Of a DNA stretch of 64,000 nt, positions 18,760 through 28,481 are shown piece after piece. The notes beneath the pieces were generated by a model, which made no database searches, had not been told where the DNA came from, and saw only the letters and a list, made by a program, of their open reading frames with translations. The stretch covers positions 62,001 through 126,000 of the forward strand of contig NZ_JAGGPR010000002.1 of NCBI RefSeq assembly GCF_018613695.1, given 5' to 3'. This DNA comes from Arthrobacter sp. ISL-95. GTDB taxonomy: Bacteria > Actinomycetota > Actinomycetes > Actinomycetales > Micrococcaceae. The position numbers were made by a program, and so were the translations under genes. The stretch's first letter is position 1. Each line of letters opens with the position of its first letter.

Positions 18760-20250
18760 ATGACGTCCACCCCATCACAAATTCCAAGCACCAAACCATT
18801 TCGCTTCGCCGCAGTATCCGCCATTGTCGGCATCACTCTTGCAGCTACGCTGGCGACAGCTTCTGCTGGTCAGGCCGATTCCGTCAATTTGCACGGCTCG
18901 CCCACAGTCTCAGTTCACGACTCCGCTCCCACGGGTTGGGCATCAGTGGGGCCGGGGACCAACGGTGGTTCCGACGCCCCGCCGGAAAACATTCACGTGG
19001 TCAGCACGCTAGCCGAACTGAAAGCGGCAACGTTGAACAACGGAGACCCCAAGGCACCGAAGATCATCTACGTTAGGGGGACCATCAACGGCAATGAGGC
19101 TGCCGATGGCACGGTCATGGGAGAACAGGACTACGCACCTGGCTATGACATCCAGAAGTACATGAGCTGCTTCCTGGACAACGGGAAGACCTGGAGCGAC
19201 CAAGCCTTTCCCTATTGCAAGCAGATGCGGCAGCTACGCCAGCAGGGCAGTAATGCCATGAAGCGGCAAATCGAGGTAAACCTGCCGAGCAACACCACGC
19301 TGCTGGGGCTGGATGATGCTGCCGGCTTGGTCGGCGCCAACGTGATCATGCACGTCGCGAGCAACGTGGTCATCCGGAACCTCAGCATCGAATCACCGGT
19401 GGACTGGTTCACCACCTGGTCCCCGGACGACGGGGACGGCGCTTGGAACGCCCGCTTTGACTGCCTGTCTGCCGTGACGTCGGACCACCTTTGGATTGAC
19501 CACGTCCTGCTGACCGATGGACGCTACCCTGACAGCGAAGCACCCAAGGACTTCAAAAACGAACCCGTGATCCGGCACGACGGCCTCCTGGATTTGAAGG
19601 ACGGTACGGACTTCGTCACCATCTCCAACAGTCAGCTCCGCGACCATGACAAGACCAGCCTCCTGGGCTCCGGCGATGAACACGTGGACAAGGACGGCGG
19701 GAAACTGCGCGTCAGCTTCATCTCGAACCTGTTCGAGAACACCCAGCAACGCGGACCCCGCGTCCGATTCGGTCAGGTTCACGTCCTGAACAACTACTTT
19801 GTAGGGAGCACCGACGATCCGGACTACCCCATGATCAGCGAGGCGCAGGGTGGAACCAGCTACTTCCTGGGAGCGGGGTATGACTCAAGGATCTTCTCCG
19901 AATACAACGCCTTCGACTACAACGGCGCTGATGCGGATAAGTCCATCACCGTGAGCAGCTACAACGGCAACATGTTCAGCGACACCGGATCCTGGTTCAA
20001 CGGCGAGTCCGTCAACATGAACGCCGTGGCCGAGGATTCCTTCGCGCAGCGGAAAGCTGCCGCGATCGCGGCCGCAGCTGAGTCTGGGACTCCGGTGCCT
20101 GATTGGGCCAATCGTAACTTCACGTCCGACGTCGGGTGGTCACCTTCGGAAGTCTATGGATACCAGACGCTGAAATCGCCAGCCGCTGTCCGGAACGCCG
20201 TGCTCAACTTCTCGGGGCCCGGAGTGATTAAGGTCCGCGAGGGGAAGTAG
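18760..20250 (+). CDS. pel: Secreted pectate lyase, polysaccharide lyase family 1
   Basis: Cleaves polygalacturonate by beta-elimination outside the cell. An N-terminal signal peptide (FRFAAVSAIVGITLAATLATASA, cleavage near residue 40) leads into a parallel beta-helix. The PL1 signature is visible: NVVIRNLSIESPVDW, WIDHVLLTDGR, LLDLKDGTDFVTISNSQLRDHDKTSLLGS and the catalytic-arginine region QRGPRVRFGQVHVLNNYF. It has 496 residues from ATG 18760. ATG 18742 and TTG 18733 are in-frame alternatives. The gene is monocistronic with a promoter-operator upstream and a hairpin terminator downstream. Confidence 0.93.
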   Translation: MTSTPSQIPSTKPFRFAAVSAIVGITLAATLATASAGQADSVNLHGSPTVSVHDSAPTGWASVGPGTNGGSDAPPENIHVVSTLAELKAATLNNGDPKAPKIIYVRGTINGNEAADGTVMGEQDYAPGYDIQKYMSCFLDNGKTWSDQAFPYCKQMRQLRQQGSNAMKRQIEVNLPSNTTLLGLDDAAGLVGANVIMHVASNVVIRNLSIESPVDWFTTWSPDDGDGAWNARFDCLSAVTSDHLWIDHVLLTDGRYPDSEAPKDFKNEPVIRHDGLLDLKDGTDFVTISNSQLRDHDKTSLLGSGDEHVDKDGGKLRVSFISNLFENTQQRGPRVRFGQVHVLNNYFVGSTDDPDYPMISEAQGGTSYFLGAGYDSRIFSEYNAFDYNGADADKSITVSSYNGNMFSDTGSWFNGESVNMNAVAEDSFAQRKAAAIAAAAESGTPVPDWANRNFTSDVGWSPSEVYGYQTLKSPAAVRNAVLNFSGPGVIKVREGK

Positions 20251-20281
20251 CAACGGCGCGGTTGAACGAGGGCAAAGCGAA

Positions 20282-20311
20282 GCCCCGGCCCGCCTGATGG
20301 CGGACCGGGGC
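20282..20311. terminator. Hairpin terminator between pel and the sugar-binding protein gene
   Basis: GCCCCGGCCCGCC (20282-20294) pairs with GGCGGACCGGGGC (20299-20311) across a 4-base loop with one G-T pair. It is flanked by AAGC and GCTT. It lies between convergent genes and can serve both. Confidence 0.8.
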
Positions 20312-20332
20312 CTGTCTTGCTTTGGTGACCAG

Positions 20333-21442
20333 TTACTTGGTGATCGGGCCGAGTACCGGATCGTCGACGTAAGCCGTCTTGACGTTTTCTGCCGTAACGA
20401 TCTGCGGGGGCAGGAGGAACGCGGGGACGGTCTTGACACCGTTCTTGTAGGAGTCCTTGTCGTTGATCTCCAGCTGCTTGCCGGCCTGGAGGTCCTTCAC
20501 CATGGTGATGGCGTGCTCAACGAGCTTGCGGGTGTCCTTGTTGATGGTGGAGTACTGCTCGCCGGCGATGATCGACTTCACGGACTCAACTTCCGAGTCC
20601 TGACCGGTCACGATGGGAAGCGGCTTGCCGGCGGCCTTGACGGAGGTCAGGACTGCACGGGCCAGGGTGTCGTTCGGGGAGAGAACGCCATCCAGCGAAG
20701 CGGTGCCGTAGCTGCCGGTGAGCAGTGTGTCAGCGCGACGCTGGGCATTTTCAGCCTTCCAGCCCTGGGTTACAGCTTGCTCGAACGAGGTCTGGCCGGA
20801 CAGGACCTTAAGGGTTCCGTCATCGATCTTCGGCTTCAGGACACTCATGGCGCCGTCAAAGAAGACCTTCGCGTTGGCATCATCCGGGGAACCGGCAAAG
20901 AGCTCGACGTTGTACGGTCCGGTTGCCTTCTTGGCCTTCATGCCGTCCAACAGGGCCTGACCCTGCAGTTCGCCAACCTTGAAGTTGTCGTAGGCCACGT
21001 AGTAGTCCACGTTCTCGGTGTTGAGAAGCAGACGGTCATAAGCGATGATCGTGGCGCCGGATTCCTTGGCCTGCTGGAGCTGCGTACCCAGCTGGGCGCC
21101 GTCGATGGCTCCCACAATGATGACCTTGGCGCCCTTGGTGACCATGGCACTGATCTGGTTTTGCTGCTCGGACACGCCGCCGTTGGCGAACTGGACGTCG
21201 GCCTTGAAACCGGCGCCGGTGAGGCCGTCGTTGAACAGCTTCTCCGCAAGAACCCAGTTTTCACTGGTCTTCTGCGGAAGTGCGACGCCGATCAGCGAGT
21301 CCTTGGGGAACGCTTCCCCGCCTGCTGTGCTGCTGCTTGAGCCGCTGTCAGTGCGGCCGCAGGCTGTCAGCGCCAGTGCCGCGATGGCAGCGACTGCTGC
21401 TGCCTTTCCTGCTTTACCAAACATTCGCATATCTTGGTTCAC
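20333..21442 (-). CDS. chvE: Multiple-sugar-binding lipoprotein, ChvE family
   Basis: Periplasmic-type sugar-binding protein, 369 residues, with a lipoprotein signal (ALALTACG, cysteine near residue 28). The ChvE fold is seen in LIGVALPQKTSENWVLAEKLF, AIDGAQLG, IIAYDRLLLNTENVDYYVAYDN and NDTLARAVL. ChvE-type proteins bind xylose, arabinose, galactose or glucose. GTG 21442 is used, and ATG 21430 or 21424 is possible. It is the third gene of an operon in the order ATPase, permease, binding protein, which differs from the more usual binding-protein-first order. Confidence 0.9.
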   Translation of the reverse strand: MNQDMRMFGKAGKAAAVAAIAALALTACGRTDSGSSSSTAGGEAFPKDSLIGVALPQKTSENWVLAEKLFNDGLTGAGFKADVQFANGGVSEQQNQISAMVTKGAKVIIVGAIDGAQLGTQLQQAKESGATIIAYDRLLLNTENVDYYVAYDNFKVGELQGQALLDGMKAKKATGPYNVELFAGSPDDANAKVFFDGAMSVLKPKIDDGTLKVLSGQTSFEQAVTQGWKAENAQRRADTLLTGSYGTASLDGVLSPNDTLARAVLTSVKAAGKPLPIVTGQDSEVESVKSIIAGEQYSTINKDTRKLVEHAITMVKDLQAGKQLEINDKDSYKNGVKTVPAFLLPPQIVTAENVKTAYVDDPVLGPITK

Positions 21443-21484
21443 TTTCTGTGTGGGTGGGGTGGAGCGAGTCTGTCAGGAAGCGGA

Positions 21485-22756
21485 TTACGCCTCCTTGGAG
21501 ATGACCTCTTTGGTTGTTGTGGTTTCGTCAGGCTTGATCTCGTTGTTATTCCGCTGGAAACCCTTGATCAGCATGCCCGTAATGGACCTCTTGCCTTGGG
21601 ACTTGTTGTAGACATCGAAAGCGACCGCGGCCAGGAGCACCAGGCCCTTGATGATCTGGGTGAGGTCGGCGCCGACACCCAGGAGCTGGAGACCGTTGTT
21701 CAGGACAGCCATCACCAGGCCACCTACGATCGAGCCGATCACGGTACCAACGCCACCGGTAACGGCAGCGCCACCGATGAAGACGGCTGCGATCGCATCC
21801 AGTTCCCAGCCCACGCCGTCAAACGGTCCTGATGCCGTGGAGCGGGCAACGAAGATCATGCCGGCCAGTCCGGCCAGGATGGACATGTTCATCATGACCA
21901 TGAAGTTGACCTTCTTGGACTGGACGCCGGAGAGTTCGGCTGCGTGGCGGTTGCCACCCACCGCGTATACGTGACGGCCAAGGACCGTCTTGTCAGCGAC
22001 GAATCCGTAGATGAGGACCAGCACGGCGAGGATCAGGCCAGGGATGGGGAAGGAGGTTCCGGGGCGGCCGGTTGCGAACAGGTACGTTGCGTAGAGGATG
22101 GCACCGCAGATCAGGACCAGCTTGGTGACTTCCACCCAGAGCTCGGGAACGTCTGCGCCAAGGGCCTTCGCGGCGGCACGGGCACGCAGGGACATGATCA
22201 CAACCAGTGCTGCAGCCACAATGCCGATGAGCAGCGTGAGGTTGTTGAAGCCGGTGTTCGGGCCGATCTCCGGCAGGTATCCGGAACCAATGAACTGGAA
22301 GTCCTTGGATACCGGGATGGTGTTGGACTTGCCCACGAACTGGTTGAAGCCGCGGAACAAGAGCATGCCGGCCAAGGTCACGATGAAGGCCGGGATGCCC
22401 ACATACGCTGTCCAAAGTCCTTGCCAGGCGCCGATCACCGCACCCAGAAGCAGGCCGAAGAGCACGCCTGCCCACCAAGGCAAGCCCCAGTCCCGCATGG
22501 CGAGGGCAACTGATACGCCCACGAATGCTGCCACGGAACCTACGGAGAGGTCGATGTGGCCGGCGATGATGACCAGGACCATGCCAATTGCCAGGATCAG
22601 GATGTAGGAGTTGCCGTTGAACAGGTTGATCACGTTGCCTGGGGTCAGCGTGCGGCCCCCGGTGAAGATCTGGAAGAAGACGATAAGTGCCACCAGGGCG
22701 AAGATCATGCCGAACTGGCGGGTATTGCCACCAAATAGCTTCTTGAGCGCGTTCAT
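21485..22756 (-). CDS. gguB: Sugar ABC transporter permease, GguB/MmsB (XylH-like)
   Basis: A 423-residue permease of the RbsC/XylH family with about ten or more membrane helices. Motifs include NGNSYILILAIGMVLVIIAGHIDLSVGSVAAFVG near residue 48, and the EAA-like loop region AVGGNRHAAELSGVQSKKVNF. The C-terminal tail is charged (NNNEIKPDETTTTKE). It lies between the ATPase and binding-protein genes with gaps of 44 and 42 bases. Confidence 0.93.
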   Translation of the reverse strand: MNALKKLFGGNTRQFGMIFALVALIVFFQIFTGGRTLTPGNVINLFNGNSYILILAIGMVLVIIAGHIDLSVGSVAAFVGVSVALAMRDWGLPWWAGVLFGLLLGAVIGAWQGLWTAYVGIPAFIVTLAGMLLFRGFNQFVGKSNTIPVSKDFQFIGSGYLPEIGPNTGFNNLTLLIGIVAAALVVIMSLRARAAAKALGADVPELWVEVTKLVLICGAILYATYLFATGRPGTSFPIPGLILAVLVLIYGFVADKTVLGRHVYAVGGNRHAAELSGVQSKKVNFMVMMNMSILAGLAGMIFVARSTASGPFDGVGWELDAIAAVFIGGAAVTGGVGTVIGSIVGGLVMAVLNNGLQLLGVGADLTQIIKGLVLLAAVAFDVYNKSQGKRSITGMLIKGFQRNNNEIKPDETTTTKEVISKEA

Positions 22757-22800
22757 TGTTTTGGTCCTTGTGTCAGGAAGGGGTAAGGCTGGGCCAACGG

Positions 22801-24357
22801 TCAGGCTGTCTTGCGGGCGGAAGTCATGAGCTTCATGAGGCTTTCCTGGGTTGCTTCGTTCTTGTCCAGGACGCCGGTGATGGCGCCCTCAAAAATGGTG
22901 TAGATGCGGTCGGACAGGCCCAGGAGCTCCGGAAGTTCCGAGGAAATGACAATCACTCCCTTGCCTTGGTTGGCGAGCCTCTGGATGATGCCGTAGATCT
23001 CGTATTTGGCACCCACATCGATACCGCGGGTGGGTTCATCCAGGATCAGGAGGTCCGGGTCAGTGAACATCCACTTGGCCAGCACCACCTTCTGTTGGTT
23101 GCCGCCGGAGAGCTTGGCAACACCTTCCTCAACCGACGGAGTCTTGGTGCGCAGGGATTTCCGGTACTCCTCGGCAACGGAGAATTCCTTGCGGGCGTCT
23201 ACCACGGTGTAGTTGCTGATCTTGTCCAGAGCGGCAGCAACCGTGGTGGTCTTGATGTCGTCCAGCAGGTTCAGGCCCAGCGACTTGCGGTCTTCTGTGA
23301 CGTAACCGAGCCCGGCGTCGATCGCTTGACGGACGCTGCGGAGGTTGACCGGCCTGCCGTCCTTGTACACCTGCCCCTTGATGAAGCGTCCGTAGGAGTG
23401 GCCGAACAGGGACCGGGCAAGTTCCGTGCGTCCGGCGCCCATGAGGCCGGCGAAGCCCACAATTTCGCCCCGGCGGACGTAGAAGTTGGAGCCTTTGCAG
23501 ATCAGGCGGTCTTGGATCTGGGGGTGTCCAACCGTCCAGTCCTTGACCTCGAAGAAGACTTCACCGATCTTTGGTTCGTGATCCGGGAAGCGGGACTCGA
23601 GCGTCCTGCCCACCATCCCCTTGATGATGCGGTCCTCGTCCACGCCATCCCGCTTGACGTTCAGCGTTTCGATCGACTTGCCGTCGCGGATGATGGTGAT
23701 CTCGTCGGCGATCTGTTCGATCTCGTTGAGCTTGTGGGAAATGATGATCGAGGTGATGCCCTTGCCTTTGAGGCCGAGGATCAGGTCCAGGAGGTGCTGG
23801 GAATCGGACTCGTTCAGCGCGGCGGTGGGCTCGTCCAGGATCAGCAGGCGAACGGACTTGTTCAGTGCCTTTGCGATCTCCACCAGCTGCTGCTTGCCCA
23901 CACCGATTTCCTTGATGGGGGTGTCCGGGTCCTCCCTCAGGCCCACGCGGGCCAGCAGTTCCATGGAACGCTTGCGCGCTTCTGCCCAGTCGATCACACC
24001 CCACTTGGTGGGTTCGTTGCCCAGGAAGATGTTCTCCATGATGGACAGTTCCGGGATCAATGCCAGTTCCTGGTGGATGATCACAATGCCGGCCGCTTCG
24101 CTTGCGCGGATGTCCTTGAACTGCTGCGTCGCGGCTTGGTACACGATGTCGCCCGTGTAGCTGCCGTAGGGGTAGACGCCGGACAGCACCTTCATCAGGG
24201 TTGATTTCCCTGCCCCGTTTTCTCCGCAGATGGCGTGGATTTCTCCGGCCATCACGCGCAGGCTCACATTCGACAAGGCCTTCACGCCTGGGAATTCCTT
24301 CGTGATCGAGCGCATCTCCAAGAGGATGGGATCACCTTGCGTGTCGAGGGATGTCAT
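22801..24357 (-). CDS. gguA: Sugar ABC transporter ATPase, GguA/MmsA (two NBDs)
   Basis: A 518-residue tandem ATPase of the monosaccharide CUT2 class. The first domain has [16 protein letters not shown] near residue 40 and [29 protein letters not shown]. The second has the degenerate A-site typical of the class ([19 protein letters not shown]) and [15 protein letters not shown] with [16 protein letters not shown]. It is the promoter-proximal gene of the operon. The operator region ahead of it is shared in sequence with the neighbouring ROK repressor promoter. Confidence 0.95.
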   Translation of the reverse strand: MTSLDTQGDPILLEMRSITKEFPGVKALSNVSLRVMAGEIHAICGENGAGKSTLMKVLSGVYPYGSYTGDIVYQAATQQFKDIRASEAAGIVIIHQELALIPELSIMENIFLGNEPTKWGVIDWAEARKRSMELLARVGLREDPDTPIKEIGVGKQQLVEIAKALNKSVRLLILDEPTAALNESDSQHLLDLILGLKGKGITSIIISHKLNEIEQIADEITIIRDGKSIETLNVKRDGVDEDRIIKGMVGRTLESRFPDHEPKIGEVFFEVKDWTVGHPQIQDRLICKGSNFYVRRGEIVGFAGLMGAGRTELARSLFGHSYGRFIKGQVYKDGRPVNLRSVRQAIDAGLGYVTEDRKSLGLNLLDDIKTTTVAAALDKISNYTVVDARKEFSVAEEYRKSLRTKTPSVEEGVAKLSGGNQQKVVLAKWMFTDPDLLILDEPTRGIDVGAKYEIYGIIQRLANQGKGVIVISSELPELLGLSDRIYTIFEGAITGVLDKNEATQESLMKLMTSARKTA

Positions 24358-24424
24358 CAGCCCTTACGCCTCCAATGCATGACTTCGTTGTCGGCCCCGC
24401 AATGGCGAGGCTGTCTGATCAAAA

Positions 24425-24474
24425 AGTAAACTGGATCACCCGTCTTGTCGTCAAGACTTGAACGCATGATCCAG
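24425..24474 (-). promoter_or_regulatory. gguA promoter with ROK-type operator
   Basis: Read on the minus strand, TTGACG (24449-24454) and TTTACT (24425-24430) are spaced by 18 bases. The -35 lies in the perfect palindrome GTCTTGTCGTCAAGAC (24442-24457), itself nested between CTGGATCA (24431-24438) and TGATCCAG (24467-24474). GTCAAGACTTGAACGCA (24450-24466) is matched at 14 of 17 positions upstream of the ROK gene. This is a strong operator candidate for that regulator. Confidence 0.65.
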
Positions 24475-24486
24475 CTAACGATTTCG

Positions 24487-25677
24487 TTACCTACCGGTAA
24501 TACCGGCGTGTTGGAACACCAAAGCTGCTGCTCCGAGCGCTTCTGCGCGTGCCCCGAGGGAGGACATCGCCAAGTGCGTCGTCTCGCCCACCACAGGTAC
24601 CGCGTGGCGCACCAGGCCCCTCCGGATGGGGTCCAAAAGGAGGTCGCCGAGGCCTGCCAGCGGACCGCCCACCACAATGACCTCCGGGTTGATCAGGTTG
24701 GAGACGTTGCCCAGCGCACGGCCTACCGCCAGTCCGGCGTCGTCCACTACGCGTTGGGTGGCAGAGTCACCGGCGAGGCAGTTTCGGACGATGTCCTGCG
24801 GCGTCAACTGCGCCTCCAGGCCGCGCCCTAGCAACTCGATCATGGTGGTGGTGGAGGCTATCGTTTCGAGGCAACCCCTGTTTCCGCAGCGGCACACCAG
24901 TCCGTGCTCGTGAATGGTTGCGTGGCCGATTTCCCCGGTAATGCCAACATTGCCGTAGTAGGGAAATCCATTGAGGATCAGGCCGGCGCCGATGCCCGAG
25001 CCGATCTTGAGGAACATCAGGTTTGAGACCCCACTGTGGGGCCCCCAGGTCACCTCCGAGAGGGCGCCCAAGTTTGCGTCGTTATCAACGAACACGGGGC
25101 AGTTCAGTGCTTCCTCCAGCCGATGGAGGATGTCGATGCCTACCCATTCCGGCAAGATAGCGCCCTGGGCCACGGTGCCGGATCGGCGGTCGATGGGGCC
25201 CGGAATGCCGGCACCGGCTCCCACCACGGCAGTACGGTCAATCCCATTCTCCTGGAGCAGTTTTTCAAGCAGCAGGACCGCGGCAGCAATGCCTTCCTCG
25301 GCCTGGTGCCCCAGCGGCAATTCGATGTAATCCTCGGCAATGACGTGATAGCCCAGCGAGGCAAGGACTACCCGCAGGTGGCGGCGTCCGAAGTCGATTC
25401 CGACGGCGACCGCTCCGTTGCTGTTCAGCCGCACGTTGGTCGCCCGGCGTCCGGAGCTCGTGGTGGGCTCCGTGGATACCAAGCCGGCGTCCTGCATGAT
25501 TTTGACGATGTTGGAAACCGTTGCCGTGGAAAGCCCGGTCTGCCGTGAGAGCTCTGCTTGCGTGGAGGGCCCGCTCAATAGACACTCGATAATGCGCTGC
25601 TGATTCAGGTGGCGCAGTGCGGACTGCGAGCCGGGTTTTCTCGGATGGCTCTTCGTTGAGCGCTGCGTTGCGGACAT
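24487..25677 (-). CDS. ROK-family transcriptional repressor (XylR/NagC type)
   Basis: A 396-residue regulator. An N-terminal winged helix (about residues 18-75, TQAELSRQTGLSTATVSNIVKIMQDAGLV) is followed by a ROK sugar-kinase-like domain. This has VGIDFGRRHLRVVLASL, GAGAGIPGPID, DNDANLGAL and the zinc/ROK signature ITGEIGHATIHEHGLVCRCGNRGCLE. The sugar ligand is unknown, and pentoses or galactose are likely from the adjacent ChvE-type transporter. It lies just upstream of gguA in the same direction, with its own operator-like sequence. ATG 25677 is chosen. Confidence 0.92.
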   Translation of the reverse strand: MSATQRSTKSHPRKPGSQSALRHLNQQRIIECLLSGPSTQAELSRQTGLSTATVSNIVKIMQDAGLVSTEPTTSSGRRATNVRLNSNGAVAVGIDFGRRHLRVVLASLGYHVIAEDYIELPLGHQAEEGIAAAVLLLEKLLQENGIDRTAVVGAGAGIPGPIDRRSGTVAQGAILPEWVGIDILHRLEEALNCPVFVDNDANLGALSEVTWGPHSGVSNLMFLKIGSGIGAGLILNGFPYYGNVGITGEIGHATIHEHGLVCRCGNRGCLETIASTTTMIELLGRGLEAQLTPQDIVRNCLAGDSATQRVVDDAGLAVGRALGNVSNLINPEVIVVGGPLAGLGDLLLDPIRRGLVRHAVPVVGETTHLAMSSLGARAEALGAAALVFQHAGITGR

Positions 25678-25700
25678 GACAAGAAGATTGCCCCACAAGC

Positions 25701-25726
25701 GAGCTTGTAGTCAAGAAGTGAACACA
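25701..25726 (-). promoter_or_regulatory. Operator-like sequence upstream of the ROK gene
   Basis: GTCAAGAAGTGAACACA (25710-25726) matches the gguA operator GTCAAGACTTGAACGCA at 14 of 17 positions. ACAAGCGAGCTTGT, a 6+2+6 inverted repeat, lies next to it at 25695-25708. Autoregulation by the ROK protein is the simple reading. Confidence 0.5.
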
Positions 25727-25776
25727 AGGAGTCAATCATTACCGACATACTCCAATGCATGAACACTGCACCTGTA

Positions 25777-25847
25777 CCCCTTGTGAGGCCCGCTATGCGC
25801 TCGAAGTTCACCGTTAGGGCGCATAGCGAGCCTCGCAACGTAAGGGG
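25777..25847. repeat. Intergenic inverted repeat, family B copy 1
   Basis: GAGGCCCGCTATGCGC (25785-25800) pairs with GCGCATAGCGAGCCTC (25819-25834) with one mismatch, and an outer CCCCTT/AAGGGG pair extends it. The gap of about 300 bases between the ROK gene and the amidase gene otherwise holds nothing recognisable. The genes here diverge, so this is not a simple terminator. A related element with the same GCGAGGC core is at 33.05-33.15 kb. Confidence 0.75.
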
Positions 25848-25982
25848 TTGGGGGCAATGCGTCCTGCTTTCGTGGCGTGCGGGTCCAAACGCCCTAACAT
25901 CCGGTTCCCATGCCTGCCTACTCTGGAAGCAAGAAGATCCCGACGCTATCGGTCCGGTGTGAACGAAACCTAGGTGGTAATG

Positions 25983-26819
25983 ATGCTGCTCTCAGTCCTG
26001 CAGGCGAACGCTTCCGTCATGGATGTTGAAGCGAACCTGCGCACAATCGATGACGCCGCGCAGCGCGCCGCCCAGGCGGGGGCCGGGCTGCTCCTCACCC
26101 CGGAGCTGTTCCCCGTGGGATACGCCCCTCTGCGTCTGCACGCCGAACTGGACCCTGCCACCCTCCCGGGCGTTCGTGAACGCCTGGCCTCCATCGCTCG
26201 CCGGCATAAGATCGGCCTGGTCTACAGCCTTCCGGCGGTGAGCTTGCAGCTGCCAGCGCACGACGACGACGCGCAGCCGGCTGCCGCTGACAACGGCTGG
26301 AACATCACGGCTACTTTGCTGGACGCCTCTGGCGCCGAAGTCCTCAACTACGCCAAGGTGCATCTCTTCGGCCCGGAGGAGCACAAAGCATTTGTGGCCG
26401 CACAAGAACCTCCCGCCGTCGTGGATTTCAACGGGATCCGTACGTCCATGCTCATCTGCTACGACGTCGAGTTCCCGGAAGCCGTTCGTGCCGCTGCCAC
26501 CAGAGGCGCCGAACTCCTCCTGGTGCCTACCGCCTTGTCTGCCGGATTCGATAATGTGCCTCAGGTCCTGATCCGGGCGCGCGCGTTGGAGAGCCAGTTG
26601 AACGTTGCCTATGCCAACCACAGTGGGCATGAGGACGTGTACAACTTCCTGGGCGGCAGTGTTGTGGCCGGACCGGACGGTTCCTTGCTTGCAGCGGCGG
26701 GGGAGTCCGCTGCGCTCTTGTTCGCCGAGGTTGGCACCGAGTCAGTCAAGGCAGCACGCGACGAAGTCCCATACCTGCGCGAACGTCGGCCGGAGCTGTA
26801 CGCCAACTGGGATAAGTAA
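25983..26819 (+). CDS. davA: Nitrilase-superfamily amidase, 5-aminovaleramidase-like (DavA)
   Basis: A carbon-nitrogen hydrolase of 278 residues, probably converting 5-aminopentanamide to 5-aminovalerate and ammonia. The catalytic triad is visible: Glu41 (TPELFPVGYAPL), Lys125 (YAKVHLFG) and Cys159 (SMLICYDVEFPE). The VPTALSAGFDNVPQVLIRARALE stretch and length resemble DavA of the pseudomonad lysine pathway. ATG 25983 is chosen because AGGTGG is five bases upstream, and 25980 or GTG 25974 are alternatives. The DavB-like monooxygenase that would make its substrate lies 4.5 kb downstream, which supports the assignment. Confidence 0.82.
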   Translation: MLLSVLQANASVMDVEANLRTIDDAAQRAAQAGAGLLLTPELFPVGYAPLRLHAELDPATLPGVRERLASIARRHKIGLVYSLPAVSLQLPAHDDDAQPAAADNGWNITATLLDASGAEVLNYAKVHLFGPEEHKAFVAAQEPPAVVDFNGIRTSMLICYDVEFPEAVRAAATRGAELLLVPTALSAGFDNVPQVLIRARALESQLNVAYANHSGHEDVYNFLGGSVVAGPDGSLLAAAGESAALLFAEVGTESVKAARDEVPYLRERRPELYANWDK

Positions 26820-26837
26820 GCAGAAAGACAAGCGCGT

Positions 26838-28481
26838 CTAGTCACCCGTCCCATCAACAGGAAGGCCGGCCACCAGCTCGTCCACATACTGCAGGGCGAA
26901 CCACAGTTCGGCGCGCACCTGCGCCTGGTTAAGGTCCATGTCCAACAGCTCAGCCAGCACGCCGATCTGCCGCCGCACGCTGTTCCTGTGCAGCCCCAGC
27001 AGTTTGGCGGAACCGTCCCAGCTGCCATTTTCACTGAGCCACCCCCGGAGGACAGCCAACAGTGGGTCGCGACGGTCCGATTCCAGCTCGAGCACGGGCG
27101 CCAAGAGCCTTTCGGCAAGCAGGGTTCCCGCTTCGCGCCCCAAAAGACCGGCAACGGACCAGGTCACCTCATCCACGCGTGCGCTCTTGCCCGTGGTCAC
27201 CACGCGGCTGCGCAAGGAGCTCGCCCGTTGGTAGGCCGCTTGGAGCCCAAGGAGCTCCGTCGGTTCGCCAATGACCAGCCGCCAGCCAAGTTTTTCCACA
27301 TCAGAGAGCAGCGAGTCATCAACCTTCAACCGGGTAATGGCTGCGAAACCGTAGTCGGTGATCTCCACCAGCTTGGTGTCGAAAAGCCTGCGCCATTGCA
27401 GCAGCTCACGCACCGGCCCATCGTCCGCGGCGCCGTTCACCCTGACACCTTGAACCACCCGCATCTGCCCGGATCTGGTGGACGATAAGCTCTGGGCCAG
27501 CAGATCCTTGAGGCCATTGACGTGTTTGGTAGAGCCGGACGCCAGCGAGTCAGGGTGCAGCAGGACCGCCGTGGCCAACTGACTCGGAGCCAGCGAGCCA
27601 CTGGTCCGCTGCCGAACCAACAACTCCAACAGGCCAACGGCGGACTGCACCACGTTGTTCTGCGCAGGCGTGAGGGGTGTATCCGAACCAAGAATCAGCG
27701 CGCCCAGGTTGGCGTCCTTGGTGCTGCGCAACGGATGCCCGAACACCAAAGCTGAGCCCGGCTGTTCGAAACCATCCATTTCCACGCGCGGACCACTGCC
27801 GGACAGCAGCCGCTCCAGCATGGGCGAAAGCAAGGAAAGCTCGACGCCGCTGCTGCCGCCGGCGTTGTGTCCGGCGGTATTCTGTCCAGCGGCATTGTGC
27901 CCGCGCGCCCGGACCCGCCCGTCAGCGCCCACAAGAACGGCCCAGACCGGTACCCGCTGCACGAGGGCGGCGAGAAGTTCGTGTTCGGGCCTGGGGGAGA
28001 GAACCGCCCGCATGAGCTGCCGGTTGGTCTCCGCCAGCCGCCGGAAAACTTTGGCGTTGTCCGTTTCCAGGAGCTGGGAAAACTCCAACCCGATTGCCGC
28101 GAACGGTACGGACTCCGGCACCTCGAACAAGGTGAGGTTGTGCTTCCGGCAGGCGTCGAGCAGGACGTCAGGGACGGCGTCGAAATAGGGTCTTATCCCA
28201 AACCCGAGGGCTGCCACCTTGGCGCCCACGAGCCGCTGGACGTAGGCATCCACCTTGGCCGCCGAGCCGCCTTCCCCAAGGAAAGGCAACCCGGCGGTGA
28301 GGAGGAACTCGCCCTCCGGCAGGTAAGGCGTGGGATCTTCGAGCTCACTCGGTTCAACCCATCGCAGCAGCGAGGCGCCGCTGCCGCCGTCGTGAAGCAT
28401 TTTCAACTCCGGCGGCAGCTGCTCCACGAACTGTTCGAGTGTGACGAAACTCAGGCGGGCAGTGGCGGCCTCAGGCGACAT
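26838..28481 (-). CDS. PucR-family transcriptional regulator
   Basis: A 547-residue regulator. The N-terminal PucR-like ligand domain covers about residues 10-130 (LLRWVEPSELEDPTPYLPEGEFLLTAG). A middle region follows, then a C-terminal helix-turn-helix of the CdaR/PucR type (DGSAKLLGLHRNSVRRQIGVLAELLDMDL, about 490-520). A short repeated stretch GHNAAGQNTAGHNAGG sits near residue 205. It overlaps the end of the racemase gene by 11 bases, so the two are cotranscribed. It faces the amidase gene tail to tail. It probably activates the lysine cluster, since PucR relatives often sense the catabolised amine or amino acid. Confidence 0.88.
   Translation of the reverse strand: MSPEAATARLSFVTLEQFVEQLPPELKMLHDGGSGASLLRWVEPSELEDPTPYLPEGEFLLTAGLPFLGEGGSAAKVDAYVQRLVGAKVAALGFGIRPYFDAVPDVLLDACRKHNLTLFEVPESVPFAAIGLEFSQLLETDNAKVFRRLAETNRQLMRAVLSPRPEHELLAALVQRVPVWAVLVGADGRVRARGHNAAGQNTAGHNAGGSSGVELSLLSPMLERLLSGSGPRVEMDGFEQPGSALVFGHPLRSTKDANLGALILGSDTPLTPAQNNVVQSAVGLLELLVRQRTSGSLAPSQLATAVLLHPDSLASGSTKHVNGLKDLLAQSLSSTRSGQMRVVQGVRVNGAADDGPVRELLQWRRLFDTKLVEITDYGFAAITRLKVDDSLLSDVEKLGWRLVIGEPTELLGLQAAYQRASSLRSRVVTTGKSARVDEVTWSVAGLLGREAGTLLAERLLAPVLELESDRRDPLLAVLRGWLSENGSWDGSAKLLGLHRNSVRRQIGVLAELLDMDLNQAQVRAELWFALQYVDELVAGLPVDGTGD

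Noticed and set aside
22756..24204. A 482-residue plus-strand open frame opposite the sugar transporter ATPase
   Set aside because: Shadow of gguA. No ribosome site and no family similarity.
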